From positions 19,713,508 through 19,777,507 of the forward strand of contig NC_092561.1 of NCBI RefSeq assembly GCF_037975245.1: a stretch of DNA of 64,000 nt, given 5' to 3'. This DNA comes from Apostichopus japonicus (taxonomy: Eukaryota; Echinodermata; Holothuroidea; Aspidochirotida; Stichopodidae). Under the pieces are notes generated by a model, which had not been told where the DNA came from, did no database searches, and saw only the letters and a program-made list of their open reading frames with translations. Shown piece by piece: positions 31,401-42,765 of this stretch; position 1 is the first letter of the stretch; each line of letters starts with the position of its first letter. The position numbers and the translations under genes are program-made.

Positions 31401-34400
31401 CAATGTAAATTGTTACTGTACTGTACTGTACATGCTGAAGGCTACAGTATGTACAGCAAATTGATTATTATACTGTTTAGTCCTGACAGGAATGGCCTCA
31501 GTGAAGGCTAAATGTGTTTGCACAATAGGCTTCATTATACCAAGTTCAGTTCATACAAATAATAAGAAAGATGTAATTTACTCCTTAAAAGGGTGCTCAA
31601 ATTTTTAAAGTAAAGTTTCAAAATGTATAAATAATCCAATATCCCCAAAAAATGGAAATAGTGTTTCTAAATAAACAGCATGCCTACTATTTTTTTTTTT
31701 TTTGGAGTTTGTAACGAGAAAAGGTAAATTCTTGAAAGTGCAACTGTCTGGAAATGTGCAGTTGTCTGACTTTGGTTTTTGTAATCAAACAAATTTGTTT
31801 GCTTTATTGCTAAAAGTGTTAAGAATACTGTACTACATGTGCAGACGATGCAGATTTAAATAAAGGCTGTAACTGTACAGTTTGCTCTTTGTTACACAGT
31901 GTACATTGTACTGTAGTCTACTGCAGTGACAATGTATATTCAGAGGTTAACAATAGAACAGCCTTGAGTGGGGCAGCAGCTATTGAGTGGCTTGGAATTC
32001 TGTATACTTAGCGGCTTTATTCTAGATCTGCTATCTCCACGATTGAGTGAATCCCAGGATTTCAGAACAGTGTTGGGTCAGCACTGGTTAAATTTGAAGG
32101 CTCTTTACTGTACATAGGAAGTCTGAATTGTGTTGGAACCATGTTTATTATAATTTATGTATACAGACTACAGTATGGAAGGCTGCTAGAATCTGTCACT
32201 CAGTCTGTACTCAGTCTGTACTCTGTATGTACTCAGTTTGTACTCATTCTGTTCTCAGCCTGTACTCATTCTGTACTCAATGTACTCTGTCTGTACTCGA
32301 TCTGTTCTCAGTCTGTACTCTGTATGTACTCAGTTTGTACTCATTCTGTTCTCAGCCTGTACTCATTCTGTACTCAATGTACTCTGTCTGTACTCAATCT
32401 GTTCTCAGTCTGTACTCAATCTGTTCTCAGTCTGTACTCAATCTATTCTCATTCTGTTCTAAGTCTGTTCTCAGTCTGTTCTCAGTCTGCTCTCAGTCTG
32501 TCCTCAGTCTGTACTCAATCTACTCTCTGCCTGAACTCAGTCTGTACTCAATCTACTCTCTGCCTGAACTCAGTCTGTACTCAATCTGTACATAATCTGT
32601 ACACAATCTGTACTCAATCTGTTCTCAGCCCAGTGGCGTAGGAAGGTACTTTTGAGTGGGGGGGCTGAAGACTGATGGCCGGCCTGGGGAAGGGGGAATT
32701 TTTTGGCATTTCCAGGTGGCCTCAGATGCAATTTGGTGCGATATAGCACACTTCAACCCACCCACTCCATTTTGTATATAATTTTGCATTTTCACCTGGC
32801 CTTAGATGCAATTTGGTGCTCCAAATGAGATTTTTTTCTCATTTGGAAATGAAAAAGGGGTTTTCTGACTCGCGAAGCGGGGGGGGTGGAATGATACTTC
32901 CGCCCCTCCATATTTTTCACTGGGAGGCTGGTGCCCCCCAGACCCCCGGTTCCTACGCCCTTGTCTCAGCCTGTACTCAATCAGGACTTACTCTTTCTAC
33001 AAGCTGTGCATACTCAGTATGTAGTTACCAGTCTGTGCTCAATCAGTACTTAATCATTCTAGAGCTGTACTCTGTCTGTACTCAATCTCTACTACTGTAC
33101 TTATCATACAGTACAATACAGTACAGGACTCACCCTATATTGTATTACATACTGTACTGTTGTACAGTATAGTTGATGTATTGTGCCAGGTGTCTTTCCA
33201 CTGTATTATACATGTTACATCAAACTTCCAATTTACTACAGTAATGCATATGTGGTACTAGTACAGTAGGAGATCTTCATACAATACAGTAGATCCATAC
33301 AATAACTGCTCAATACAGTAACTGGTACAATTTCACTACATGTACAAAATACCATTGTTGAACAGATGGCTTAAGTTGTGTTGCTGTATTTGTGCTGCAC
33401 AATACTACTGATGGTCACTTCACTACATGTATGCAGTACATACATCAGTACTCACTGTATACAAGGCCCACTTAGCAACAGACGGCTCTCAGTGTAGCCT
33501 ACACATGAAAACAGTATAACTACAGAATGTCAGGAAAGAATGTAGTCTGTACATGTATGACATTTTCATCATTTTTATTAAAATGCAATAGATCTGCACA
33601 GATCAACAGCTGTTTGTGAATCTCTGCCACAAATTTGCTAGTACTTATATGTCAGTATAAGCCTAGTTGCTGCATTTTCTGTGATCTATAGGCTTCTCTC
33701 TGCATTGAGGCATGTACTGTACTGTACAGTACAGTACCTTAGTCACACAGTACTTTATATTTAATTACAAATACAATTAATTCACCTGTAGAATGACTAA
33801 TAAATTGAAAAGGAAAAAACATGATGCGTTTGGTATTAAATTTGTATCCATTGGCCTACATGTGATAGGATATTCAACATAACAGAATAACTATGTGCAC
33901 AACTCTAAAATCGTTGGACCCATAATTTTATAAGAATGATGTTGTTTTTGTTCGTTTTTTTTTTTCCGCTGTGACGGGAGAAACTATTGTACATTATTAG
34001 ATCCTTATAAAAGTGTTGCAGCCAGCAGATTTGTTAAAGAATTTCAGTATGGCTCCCTTGATTGAATTTTCTGCCAACCCATTCCCCTCCCTCCTGGTTC
34101 TATGGTATTATTGTCTTCACTGTTAAAGATGTTTACAGTGTACAAGTTATAGCACAACATTAGCAACTCAAGTAACACATTTTGACAGTGCTGCACCAAT
34201 GTCCCATACTACTACTGTACATGGTCCAACTGACCACACAATTGGTGAATACAGTAAAACATTTGTTTTAATGCTTTTTTACATATTTTTTTCTTTCAGT
34301 CTTTCTTTTGACTTAGATGGACAGCTCGCAAAGGCTCAAAGCCTCATCGCCCTCTATGAAGAAGAAGGGATTAGCAAAGAACGAATTTTGATCAAACTCA

Positions 34401-37400
34401 GTTCAACGTGGGAAGGAATCCAAGCAGCAAAGTAAGCCAAAATTGACCGTTTTACAAGTCTTTTTCTCAATTTTAGTAAATTACGTTTAAGCATTAATTA
34501 GCTAATTATGCACATTGATGATGTACAGGGAGTGACTGCCTTATGTTCTGTAATGTTATACCTTTGTTTTCACCACCTGTGTTTAGAGGACACTGAACAC
34601 AGGTTTTTGGCCTAAGACGATATTTTGAAATATTTTATAGTCTGAACTTTGAAAAGAGGAACATCACATAACTTCCAATCATATATGTGGGCTTGTAATT
34701 ACAGTAGGGTTAACTTATTAAGGGCTAAATAAAATTAGAGTTTATGATGAGTACTACACTCCACATCATAGTTTGCACATATTTAATGAGTTTCCCCAGA
34801 TTTGATCATAAACTTCAAATGTGTATACTGTATCTTGGAAACGAAAAGAGCTTATCGAGACATTTCAACAGATTTTGAATGAGATTATCAGACACATCAA
34901 ATGTGTAACTGAATATAGGGCAAATTGGCTAGGTGTCCGCAATACTTTAAATAATGCATTGGAGGTTGTGCTCATTAACCAGAAAGTTAGTGTGCATGAT
35001 ATCATAGCGCACCATAATCAGTACCAGCACAATGATGTAAAAGACGGATATATATCCTGTCTTGGTGATGTGGCTGTGTAAAGTAATAAATGCACACAGA
35101 TATTTATACAGGTATGAGTATAGACTGAAGGTATGCAGTGTAAACAGGAACAACAAACTGACTGGCACTGCTTTTAAAGGAATTGTTTTTCAAGGGTTTT
35201 CAAAGAAATGATTGGCTAGAACAGGATGTGAACCGTTGACCTTTAAGTAAATTATACTATAGTCATGCACCCTTCCAATAGAGAGAGCTACTGTACTGTA
35301 TGCAATCAGTAGTCTGTGGCAATCCGTAAATAGAACAATAAGGACTTCTTCTTTGTTGAAGGTGCTGTATCAGTCAGAAAGCTTAGTTGAAAGTTACAGT
35401 ACATGCCATCTAGTGAAACAACTTACCCAAAAAGGTATTTCATTTGTCACAACCAGAAAACAAATAGCCAAGAAGGGATTTTCCATGAGAGAAGTTAGAT
35501 TTCTAGTCATTTAATGTATTGTAAACATGAACAGAAAAATTTCTAATTGTCATTTGAGAATGAGTTAAACCTCCTGTTATATCAAGTGCTATTAACTGTA
35601 CTATAAATGTGTTATGTAAGTATATAGTATTTTAGATCCTCCTGCAAGCAGGAAGTTGCGAAGAAGCCATCATTGGCTTTTCAAAGCCGCAAGCTGACCG
35701 AAGTCAGTCTCTCAGATTCATATTTTAATGTCCATGATTATGAATTGTCAATTGTCAACAACTCTGTAACTAGACTACATACTGTACATTAATCTTGGAG
35801 TGACTCGAACTCGGGACCTTATGATTGAAAGGCACCAGCGTTAACCACAGAGCTAACATTCCCTTGTGAGTTATTTGTAATTTAATTGTTTGAAATATGT
35901 AATGTAAATTTGTTATATTTGTAAATAAATGATGTCATTTTTTTGTCTTTGATAGGATATTAGAGTCCAAGTTTGGAATCCACTGCAACCTGACTCTGTT
36001 ATTTTCATTCGCTCAGGTAAGATTCTATTCAGATGCTGCCAACCGTTGACAATGCAAAGATCTACTGACATACAGGAACTTACAGGAACTTACAGGAACT
36101 TACAGGAACTTATCAAATCAATCACAATGCAAGGCTTTGAAATTATGGTATTAATGACATAACTACAGGTGTGCTCTGAATACACCATAGACAAAACTGT
36201 TAGCTGGCCTACCTGACACTCAGTTCAGTGTCTACTGTAGGTATAATATTTATATGCAGAACTGCACACACAAATAATAATGTTAATGTTATCAGGCTAA
36301 ATTCAGTGTACTGTTATCATAATACTTACTGTAGACTGCTACTCATGTGTACAGTTATATGACTAGGTTGTATAGGACAAGGAAATTGTGTTAAATTTGA
36401 CACAATTCAGCAGAACAGAACACTGCAGTATGTCTACTGGTGTGATATCTCGATGCCCAAAGGAAACATTCCATCTGTATGAACTACAGTAATGTGCACT
36501 TAGTAGGAAAAAGGTTATACAGCTGTGTAGTAGAGCCGGAAACAGTCATGGTTAGGACATAAGTTTACACCACTGTATACTAACACACTATACATACAGT
36601 AGAGTAGGTTATCTACACATGAACTAGGAACTGGTATTGATACAGGAAGCAATATAGTATCTTATCTACAGCTTTAAACTACAACATTCTGTAGTTGATA
36701 TAAGCATGCATTTTGTTTCCTGGTGGAGCTAGAAAAGCAAGTCAGTACCAATGCCATGCACATTGTCATTGGTATAGTATCATTATTCCCAAAGAATAGG
36801 AAACCAACAGAAACTCATTCCAAGTCCTATCCATGTGACAGTCTATTATATCTAGAAAGTGATGAACCAAGCATGGAAAAATTGAGATGCTATTTGGAAT
36901 TTTGGAGCTCAGAAAACAGATAGTTGGAATACATTAAAATCAGCAAATCCTCACACTAAGAGTTTATAACAATAATATCACATTGCAGTAGTTGGTTACA
37001 TTCTCTTTAGGTAACAGCAATAGGACTTTAACATATTTACGCCACTTACTCTATTACATTACCTGTCTCCCCACAACAACTGCACTCTCGCTGCACCGTG
37101 TAAACAGTATATCCTGTGGTACAATATTCATGATTGACAAGCCCTACACAGGGCATACTTTTTTATTCAAATTTTATATAGTACTTTTGAAGGTTCTGAG
37201 TTTTGTCTCATTATAAAATACTATGACCCAGTTCCTGTCTTAAAATACTATGACCCAGTTCCTGTCTAAAATACTAACCTTCGTCTTTGGACGTTGTTAA
37301 ACCAATTTGACCAATTTGAATAACTCTTTGCCGTGCAATAATTGATATATTATTTCCCTGCTGCATGAACTGTTAGGTTTACCCTCCATAAAGTATCTAC

Positions 37401-40400
37401 ATGTTGTTGTATTTAAGGGACTATGACATCTATATAGTAACCATTTTAAATTGACATCAGAAAGGTCACTTCTAAATGGCATTCTGACACTGATGAACCC
37501 TCTTCCTGTATTTTAGGCTCTGGCCTGTGCAGAGTTGTATCCTCAATGAAGTATATTGTTAGTATATTAAGGGACAATGACATAGTAACCATTTTAAATT
37601 GACATCAGAAAGGTCACTTCTTGCTGGCATTCTGACATTGATGAACCCTCTTCCTGTATTTTAGGCCGTGGCCTGTGCAGAGTTGTATCCTCAATGAAGT
37701 ATATTGTTAGTATATTAAGGGACAATGACATAGTAACCATTTTAAATTGACATCAGAAAGGTCACTTCTTGCTGTCAAACTGACATGGATGAACCCTCTT
37801 CCTGTATTTTAGGCCGTGGCCTGTGCAGAGTTGTATCCTCAATGAAGCATCTACATGTTGTTAGTATATTAAGGGACAATGACATATAGTAACCATTTTA
37901 AATTGACATCAGAAAGGTCACTTCTAAATGGCATTCTGACATGGATGAACCCTCTTCCTGTATTTTAGGCCGTGGCCTGTGCAGAGTTGTATCCTCAATG
38001 AAGCATCTACATGTTGTTAGTATATTAAGGGACAATGACATATAGTAACCATTTTAAATTGACATCAGAAAGGTCACTTCTAAATGGCATTCTGACATGG
38101 ATGAACCCTCTTCCTGTATTTTAGGCCGTGGCCTGTGCAGAGTTGTATCCTCAATGAAGCATCTACATGTTGTTAGTATATTAAGGGACAATGTCATATA
38201 GTAACCATTAATTGACACCAGAAAGGTCACTTCTTGCTGGCATCCTGACATGGATGAACCCTCTTCCTGTATTTTAGGCCGTGGCCTGTGCAGAGTTGTA
38301 TCCTCAATGAAGCATCTACATGTTGTTAGTATATTAAGGGACAATGACATAGTAACCATTAATTGCCACCAGAAAGGTCACTTCTTGCTGGCATTCTGAC
38401 ATTGATCAACCCCTCTTCCTGTATGTTAGGCCGTGGCCTGTGCAGAGTTGGATCCTCCATGAAGTATCTACATGTTGTTTGTATATAAGTGACTATATCT
38501 ATATAGTAACTGTATACTTACAACCAGAAAGGTCACTTCTTAATGGCCTACTGACACTGATAAAACACCTTTCTCTATATTTTAGGCTGTTGCCTGCGCA
38601 GAGGCTGGCGTCACACTCATCTCACCATTCGTTGGTCGTATCTTGGACTGGTACAAGAAAAGCACTGGCACTGAGTCTTATGAGCCTCATGATGACCCTG
38701 GTGAGTAATTCAAATCATAGAATATCTTGTCCCAGGTAGTGAGTTCCTACTTTGTATATAATATAGAGTACAGTACCTACATAGCGAGTGCAATGTACCT
38801 ATTGTGAGTAGATGAGATTTCAGGAATGTTCCTAGTGAGGAAATCCTACCTTGTCTATTGAGAGTATGTTGAGATTTCTTGAATATGTTGACCCTAGTGA
38901 GTACATCCCAACCCCTCAGATACACTGCCCATCCCACCACCACCCCTTCTTTTGTTGAGAGTGGACCGTTACAAGTTTTTTTTGTTTTTTTCGTCCGATA
39001 GGAGTTAAGAGTGTGACCCAGATTTACAACTATTACAAGAAGTTTGGCTACAAGACTGTAGTCATGGGAGCATCTTTCAGAAACACTGGCGAAATACTCG
39101 CTCTGGCTGGTTGCGATTTGTTGACCATCGGGTGAGTCCGGAATGAGCCATACGAGGTTATGGGATGGTGCAACCATCTGAGTTTACCGTTATGGGATGG
39201 GACGATGGGAGGGCGGAGGGGAACCCTGTGCATTTATTAGGAAATTCCTAAAGTCATCATATGTAACAGATATGAAAGCAACAAGGCCTTCGTTTAGTTT
39301 GTGTGGTTTTGAGCAGCTGCTAGGTTTTGGTTCTCAATGGTCAAGCAAGTTAAGGGCTAGTTTCTTGCACAGGATGCGGTACATTAGGTCCTTTGACCAA
39401 ACAGATTGATATAATATAAATTAAAGCAGGCGAGATGGCATGATTGTACTGCACTAGTCGATGGAATTTAAACCTAAGGATGCTTTTGGACCTTTGATGC
39501 TTTGGAACCAGTTTGTGATTTTCAAGCAGGATTTGTATGTGGGAGGAGTCTGTGACAGGCTCAGATTTTTACAGTAGGACTTGAATGAGTAACAGTGTGT
39601 CACTAAATCCAAAATTATTATTTCGACGTTTCAAATGCCGAGTGCAGTCTGTCGCTAGCCTTAAATTATTCTGAGCAGAACTTGAAAATGCCAGCTGTGT
39701 GTTGATGCCTCAAGATTTCAATTTGCATTCAAATGTGTGTTGTTCAATCAAGTTGATGTGATGGGTTTTAGCGGACTTATTTCATAAGGAAACTTTCAAC
39801 TTGTTTCAAGGCAAATTAACATTTTCTTTTGATTTTAACATTCTCAGTCCAAAGCTTTTGGAAAACCTCCAGCACTCTGACGAACAAGTCACCCGTCATC
39901 TGAACCCTGACACAGGTAAGAGTCTAGGACAACGTAACAAATGCTTGAGCACTGATTCTCATGTTTGGGCGTTTGTTATCTGTAAAGTCGGAAGAAATCT
40001 CACCTAGAATGACAGGCCAAAATAAGATGCAGAATTTTATGATTTATCATTTTTGTTTACTCTGTTTGGTGGATGGACTAACAAAGAAAAGAAAGGTGCT
40101 CCCTGGATTCTCCATACAGATGCACCTTTAGTGGATTTGTTGTTTTGGGGTTTTTTTGGGCCAGGGGTGGGGGGGGGGAAGGGGCGTGTTATAAACTTAG
40201 GTAACATTGACTAGATAGAAATGATACTAAGTAAGAACTAGCATCTGTCGTGTAATTATCATCAAAGGTGCAATGAAGTTTCGCCCAGCTTATAGCTTGA
40301 AATCACTACTTTGTGGGAAATTGCCTCTCTCCGCAGGAATGGAATACATTGCTTGTAGTGAATTCAATTTTATAACTGTAGCTGTGTGTGGTGTGGCCTC

Positions 40401-41609
40401 TTGATGGTGCTTGGTATCACAAAACAGTAGCAAAGTAGTACCTTTAAAGTCACCTGTATGTTACGATCTCCTCTCCTCTCCTCTCCTCTCCTCTCCTCTC
40501 CTCTCCTCTCCTCTCCTCTCCTCTCCTCTCCTCTCCTCTCCTCTCCTCTCCTCTCCTCTCCTCTCCTCTCCTCTCCTCTCCTCTCCTCTCCTCTCCTCTC
40601 CTCTCCTCTCCTCTCCTCTCCTCTCCTCTCCTCTCCTCTCCTCTCCTCTCCTCTCCTCTCCTCTCCTCTCCTCTCCTCTCCTCTCCTCTCCTCTCCTCTC
40701 CTCTCCTCTCCTCTCCTCTCCTCTCCTCTCCTCTCCTCTCCTCTCCTCTCCTCTCCTCTCCTCTCCTCTCCTCTCCTCTCCTCTCCTCTCCTCTCCTCTC
40801 CTCTCCTCTCCTCTCCTCTCCTCTCCTCTCCTCTCCTCTCCTCTCCTCTCCTCTCCTCTCCTCTCCTCTCCTCTCCTCTCCTCTCCTCTCCTCTCCTCTC
40901 CTCTCCTCTCCTCTCCTCTCCTCTCCTCTCCTCTCCTCTCTCATCTCCTCTCCTCACCTCCCCTCCCTTCCCCTCCCCTTCCTCTCCTCTCTCCTCTTCT
41001 CTTTTATCTGGTTGCTATTTGGTTGGACTCTACATTAAAATTCCCATATCAATTCAGTTTTCATTAACTGAACCGGACTAATTACAGTATTACATGCTAT
41101 GTAAGAAAAGCTAAAATTCTGAAAATTGCTAACATTTTGAAAATTGCTCTATCTCTGTTACATGAAAAAAATCATTTGTACTAGAACTTTTCAGACTGAT
41201 GCATATTCTTTACTGCAAGTTATAACTTAAAAATACTGTGAAGAAAATGAAAGAAAAAAAAGTGGAAAAAAAAACACCTAGATGGATATCTTCGTTTCAT
41301 GGTTTGCATGATTTTTCTGAAAAATATGTGGAAGTTTTGATAAAATTGCAGAAAATTGGCAACCGTAACAAAGAAAGCTACAGTAAGCAGTCATTAAACA
41401 ACATATTTGACAATTTTTTTATTTTGGGGATTTTCTTTTCAGCAAGTGGAACAGATTTAGAGAAGGTGTCGTACGACGAGAAGGCATTCCGTTGGCACCT
41501 GAATGAGAATCAGATGGCCACCGAGAAACTTTCAGAAGGCATCCGCAAATTTGCTGCCGATGCTATCAAACTGGAGAATTTATTGAAGGGGAAGCTTGTG
41601 GAAGCATAA
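25419..41609 (+). CDS. TALDO1: Transaldolase (9 exons)
   Basis: Exons: 25419-25509, 26440-26563, 27228-27335, 34300-34431, 35956-36016, 38586-38700, 39002-39131, 39848-39915, 41443-41609. All junctions are GT-AG with matching phase and join to 331 aa, close to the 337 aa of human TALDO1. The enzyme moves a dihydroxyacetone unit from sedoheptulose-7-phosphate to glyceraldehyde-3-phosphate in the non-oxidative pentose phosphate pathway, in the cytosol. The Schiff-base lysine is K140 in [13 protein letters not shown]. The catalytic Asp is D25 in VVADTGDF, and DATTNPS lies at 39-45. [43 protein letters not shown] and [13 protein letters not shown] are all present. The start codon fits: it opens the [18 protein letters not shown]-terminus typical of animal enzymes. 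Intron 3 is 7 kb; intron 5 holds the decoy array and intron 8 a long CT repeat. AATAAA signals are at 41713 and 41968. Confidence 0.97.
26121..26159. repeat. Perfect 15-bp inverted repeat in transaldolase intron 1
   Basis: gttgttttccgcaca at 26121-26135 and its exact reverse complement at 26145-26159, with a 9-nt loop. It is followed by further aaaacaac/ttttt blocks. It would form a strong hairpin in RNA. Confidence 0.9.
27739..27935 (+). repeat. tRNA-derived SINE with body
   Basis: tRNA-Ser/Leu-like head: box A tgtggccgagtgg, arm tttgaagcaatgaggctt, box B ctggttcaatacc. The body contains aaaatgactttctaaattga and attccaaattttagttaa, matching the minus-strand copy at 22725-22930. A ttattattatta run follows near 28031. 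Confidence 0.82.
32195..33095. repeat. Minisatellite of tctgtactca units
   Basis: An 11-bp-like unit (cagtctgtact, with tgtt and aatc variants) is repeated tens of times from 32195 to 32630 and again from 32964 to about 33090. A longer unit of about 100 bp (32220-32320 and 32320-32420) is also duplicated. The array is split by the MITE at 32631. Its open frames ([11 protein letters not shown]-type) are repeat artefacts. Confidence 0.9.
32623..32971 (+). mobile_element. hAT-like MITE (CAGTGGCGTAGGAAG family) in intron 3
   Basis: Element 32631-32963 (333 bp) from cagtggcgtaggaag to ttcctacgcccttg. It has a perfect 8-bp target duplication tctcagcc (32623-32630, 32964-32971), taken from the minisatellite. 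Internal sequence matches the copies at 18796 and 50008. Confidence 0.93.
33714..33737. repeat. 24-bp perfect palindrome (tactgt/acagta)
   Basis: Built from gtactgtactgt and its exact reverse complement with no loop. Shorter versions occur at many places in this intron, for example near 30037 and 31002. Confidence 0.9.
35795..35862 (-). repeat. tRNA-like sequence in transaldolase intron 4
   Basis: On the minus strand, box A-like tagctctgtggttaacgc and box B gagttcgagtc are spaced as in a tRNA. Arm pairing is incomplete and no SINE body is recognised. A decayed tRNA or SINE head is most likely. Confidence 0.45.
36071..36110. repeat. Four tandem copies of tacaggaact
   Basis: A perfect 10-bp x 4 array starting 55 nt after the donor of transaldolase exon 5. 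Confidence 0.97.
37214..37267. repeat. 27-bp perfect direct duplication
   Basis: Two identical copies of a 27-bp unit beginning taaaatactatgaccc, followed by a 9-bp partial third copy. Confidence 0.95.
37380..38603 (+). repeat. Tandem array copying the exon 6 splice acceptor
   Basis: The unit of 148-156 bp contains the end of intron 5 (ctcttcctgtattttag) plus 18 nt equivalent to the start of exon 6 (AVACAE), then ttgtatcctcaatga. Acceptor-like positions begin their pseudo-exon at 37517, 37665, 37813, 37969, 38125, 38278 and 38430; the real exon 6 follows at 38586. Every decoy reads A-(V/L)-A-C-A-E, then LYPQ-stop (LDPP-stop in the last), in the frame that exon 5 would deliver. Confidence 0.95.
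40016..40140 (+). repeat. 3' UTR-like copy inside transaldolase intron 8
   Basis: Shares aaataagatgcagaatt, tttggtggatggacta, aagaaaggtgctccctgg and atacagatg-acctttt, in this order, with 41607-41705, the real stop codon and 3' UTR. It lies just after the stop (40005-40007) that ends an exon 8 read-through frame. Confidence 0.88.
40469..40940. repeat. (CTCTC)n pentanucleotide array
   Basis: About 94 copies of a 5-bp ctcct unit in transaldolase intron 8: all pyrimidine on the plus strand, all purine on the minus strand. Open frames in it on both strands are artefacts. Confidence 0.98.
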
Positions 41610-41990
41610 ATAAGATGCAGAATTATCATATTTTGTTTTTGTAGTTTGGTGGATGGACTAAGAAAGGTGCTCCCTGGGTTCTTTTTATACAGATGTACCT
41701 TTTTTTATTTTTAATAAAGTAGAAAGTTCCCTTTCAAGAGACACTCTTCATGACAAGGATAAAAAAAATGTTACTTGTGGAACATTTAAACATTGCCAGT
41801 AATCACATTGAAACTTTGGTTTAATATTGTCATCATCATAGTCATAATCATTATCATCATGAAATGAGCCATTTTGCTAATTATCAGTTCATCATTAGTG
41901 AAAGGCTCTCTGTTTACTTGGTGTTTTTTTTTCTTTCTCCTTTTTTTGTGGTATTTTGTCTTTTGACAATAAAGTAAACACAAATTTCCT
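41610..41990 (+). promoter_or_regulatory. Transaldolase 3' UTR with two poly(A) signals
   Basis: AATAAA at 41713-41718 and 41968-41973, about 105 and 360 nt past the stop. The second is followed by a t-rich stretch. Confidence 0.75.
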
Positions 41991-42089
41991 TATTCCTTAT
42001 TAAAGGCGGAAACCTCAGTACTATTATGTTGATATGCTCTAAGCTGCTGATTAAAATGCCAACGCTTTAGTTCCAATTTACAAGATTAT

Positions 42090-42765
42090 ATCCAATGATG
42101 CCCCTATATATCTCTGCTGTTCGTGGATATCAGGAGTTTAAAGTGGGTGTCACTGGGTGTCATCTGTTTCCATGATGCCCCTATATATCTGTACTCTTCA
42201 TGGAAATCAGGAGTTTCAAGTGGGTGTCACTGGGTGTTATCTGTACCATGATGCCCCTATATATCTCTACCCTTCATGGATGTCTGGAGTTTCAAGTGGG
42301 TATCACTGAGTGACATCTGTGCCATGATGCCCCAATATATCTCTACTCTTCATGGAAATCAGGAGTTTCAAGTGGGTGTCACTGGGTGACATCTGTTTTC
42401 ATGATGCCCCTATATATCTCTACTGTTCATGGAAATTAGGAGTTTCAAGTGGGTGTCACTGGGTGACAGCTGTACCATGATGCCCCTTTATATCTCTGCT
42501 GTTCATGGATATCAGGAGTTCCATGGGGGGGGGGGGTGTCACTTGGTGCTATCTGTACCATGATGCCCCTATATATCTGTACTCTTCATGGATATCAGGA
42601 GTTTCAAGTGGGTGTCTTCTAAAGTTGTCACTTGATGTCATCTGTTTCCATGATGCCCCTATAAATTTCTGCTGTTCATGGATACCAGGAGTTTCAAGTG
42701 GTTGTCACTTGGTATCAACTGTTCCATGATGCCCCTAAATATCTCTAGTGTTCCATTGATGTCAG
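42090..42765. repeat. Minisatellite, about 75-bp unit, nine copies
   Basis: Each unit has catgatgcccctatatatct, a tactcttcatgga-type block, atcaggagtttcaagtgggt and gtcactgggtg. Units diverge by a few bases; one carries a run of G near 42523. Confidence 0.93.

Larger units (their letters stand above)
27336..34299 (+). other. Transaldolase intron 3 (7 kb), repeat-filled
   Basis: Contains a SINE (27739), a minisatellite (32195), a hAT-like MITE (32631) and many tactgta/tacagta words. Several open frames of 60-90 codons show no domains and no conserved motifs. No nested gene is supported. Confidence 0.6.

Noticed and set aside
32128-32641. Open frames of 155 and 166 codons with [11 protein letters not shown]-like repeats
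   Set aside because: Translation of a minisatellite inside a transaldolase intron; no domain, and interrupted by a MITE.
34821-35081. 86-codon plus-strand frame in transaldolase intron 4
   Set aside because: No splice signals in phase with neighbouring exons, no known domain; the protein is complete without it.
37297-38359. Minus-strand frame with a repeated [17 protein letters not shown] block
   Set aside because: It is the antisense reading of the decoy-acceptor array in transaldolase intron 5.
40370-41081. Open frames of Ser-Ser-Pro-Leu-Leu and Arg-Gly-Glu-Glu-Arg repeats
   Set aside because: Artefacts of the (CTCTC)n array in transaldolase intron 8.
42090-42765. CRISPR-like array of spaced repeats
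   Set aside because: The units are contiguous minisatellite copies with no unique spacers, in animal DNA.
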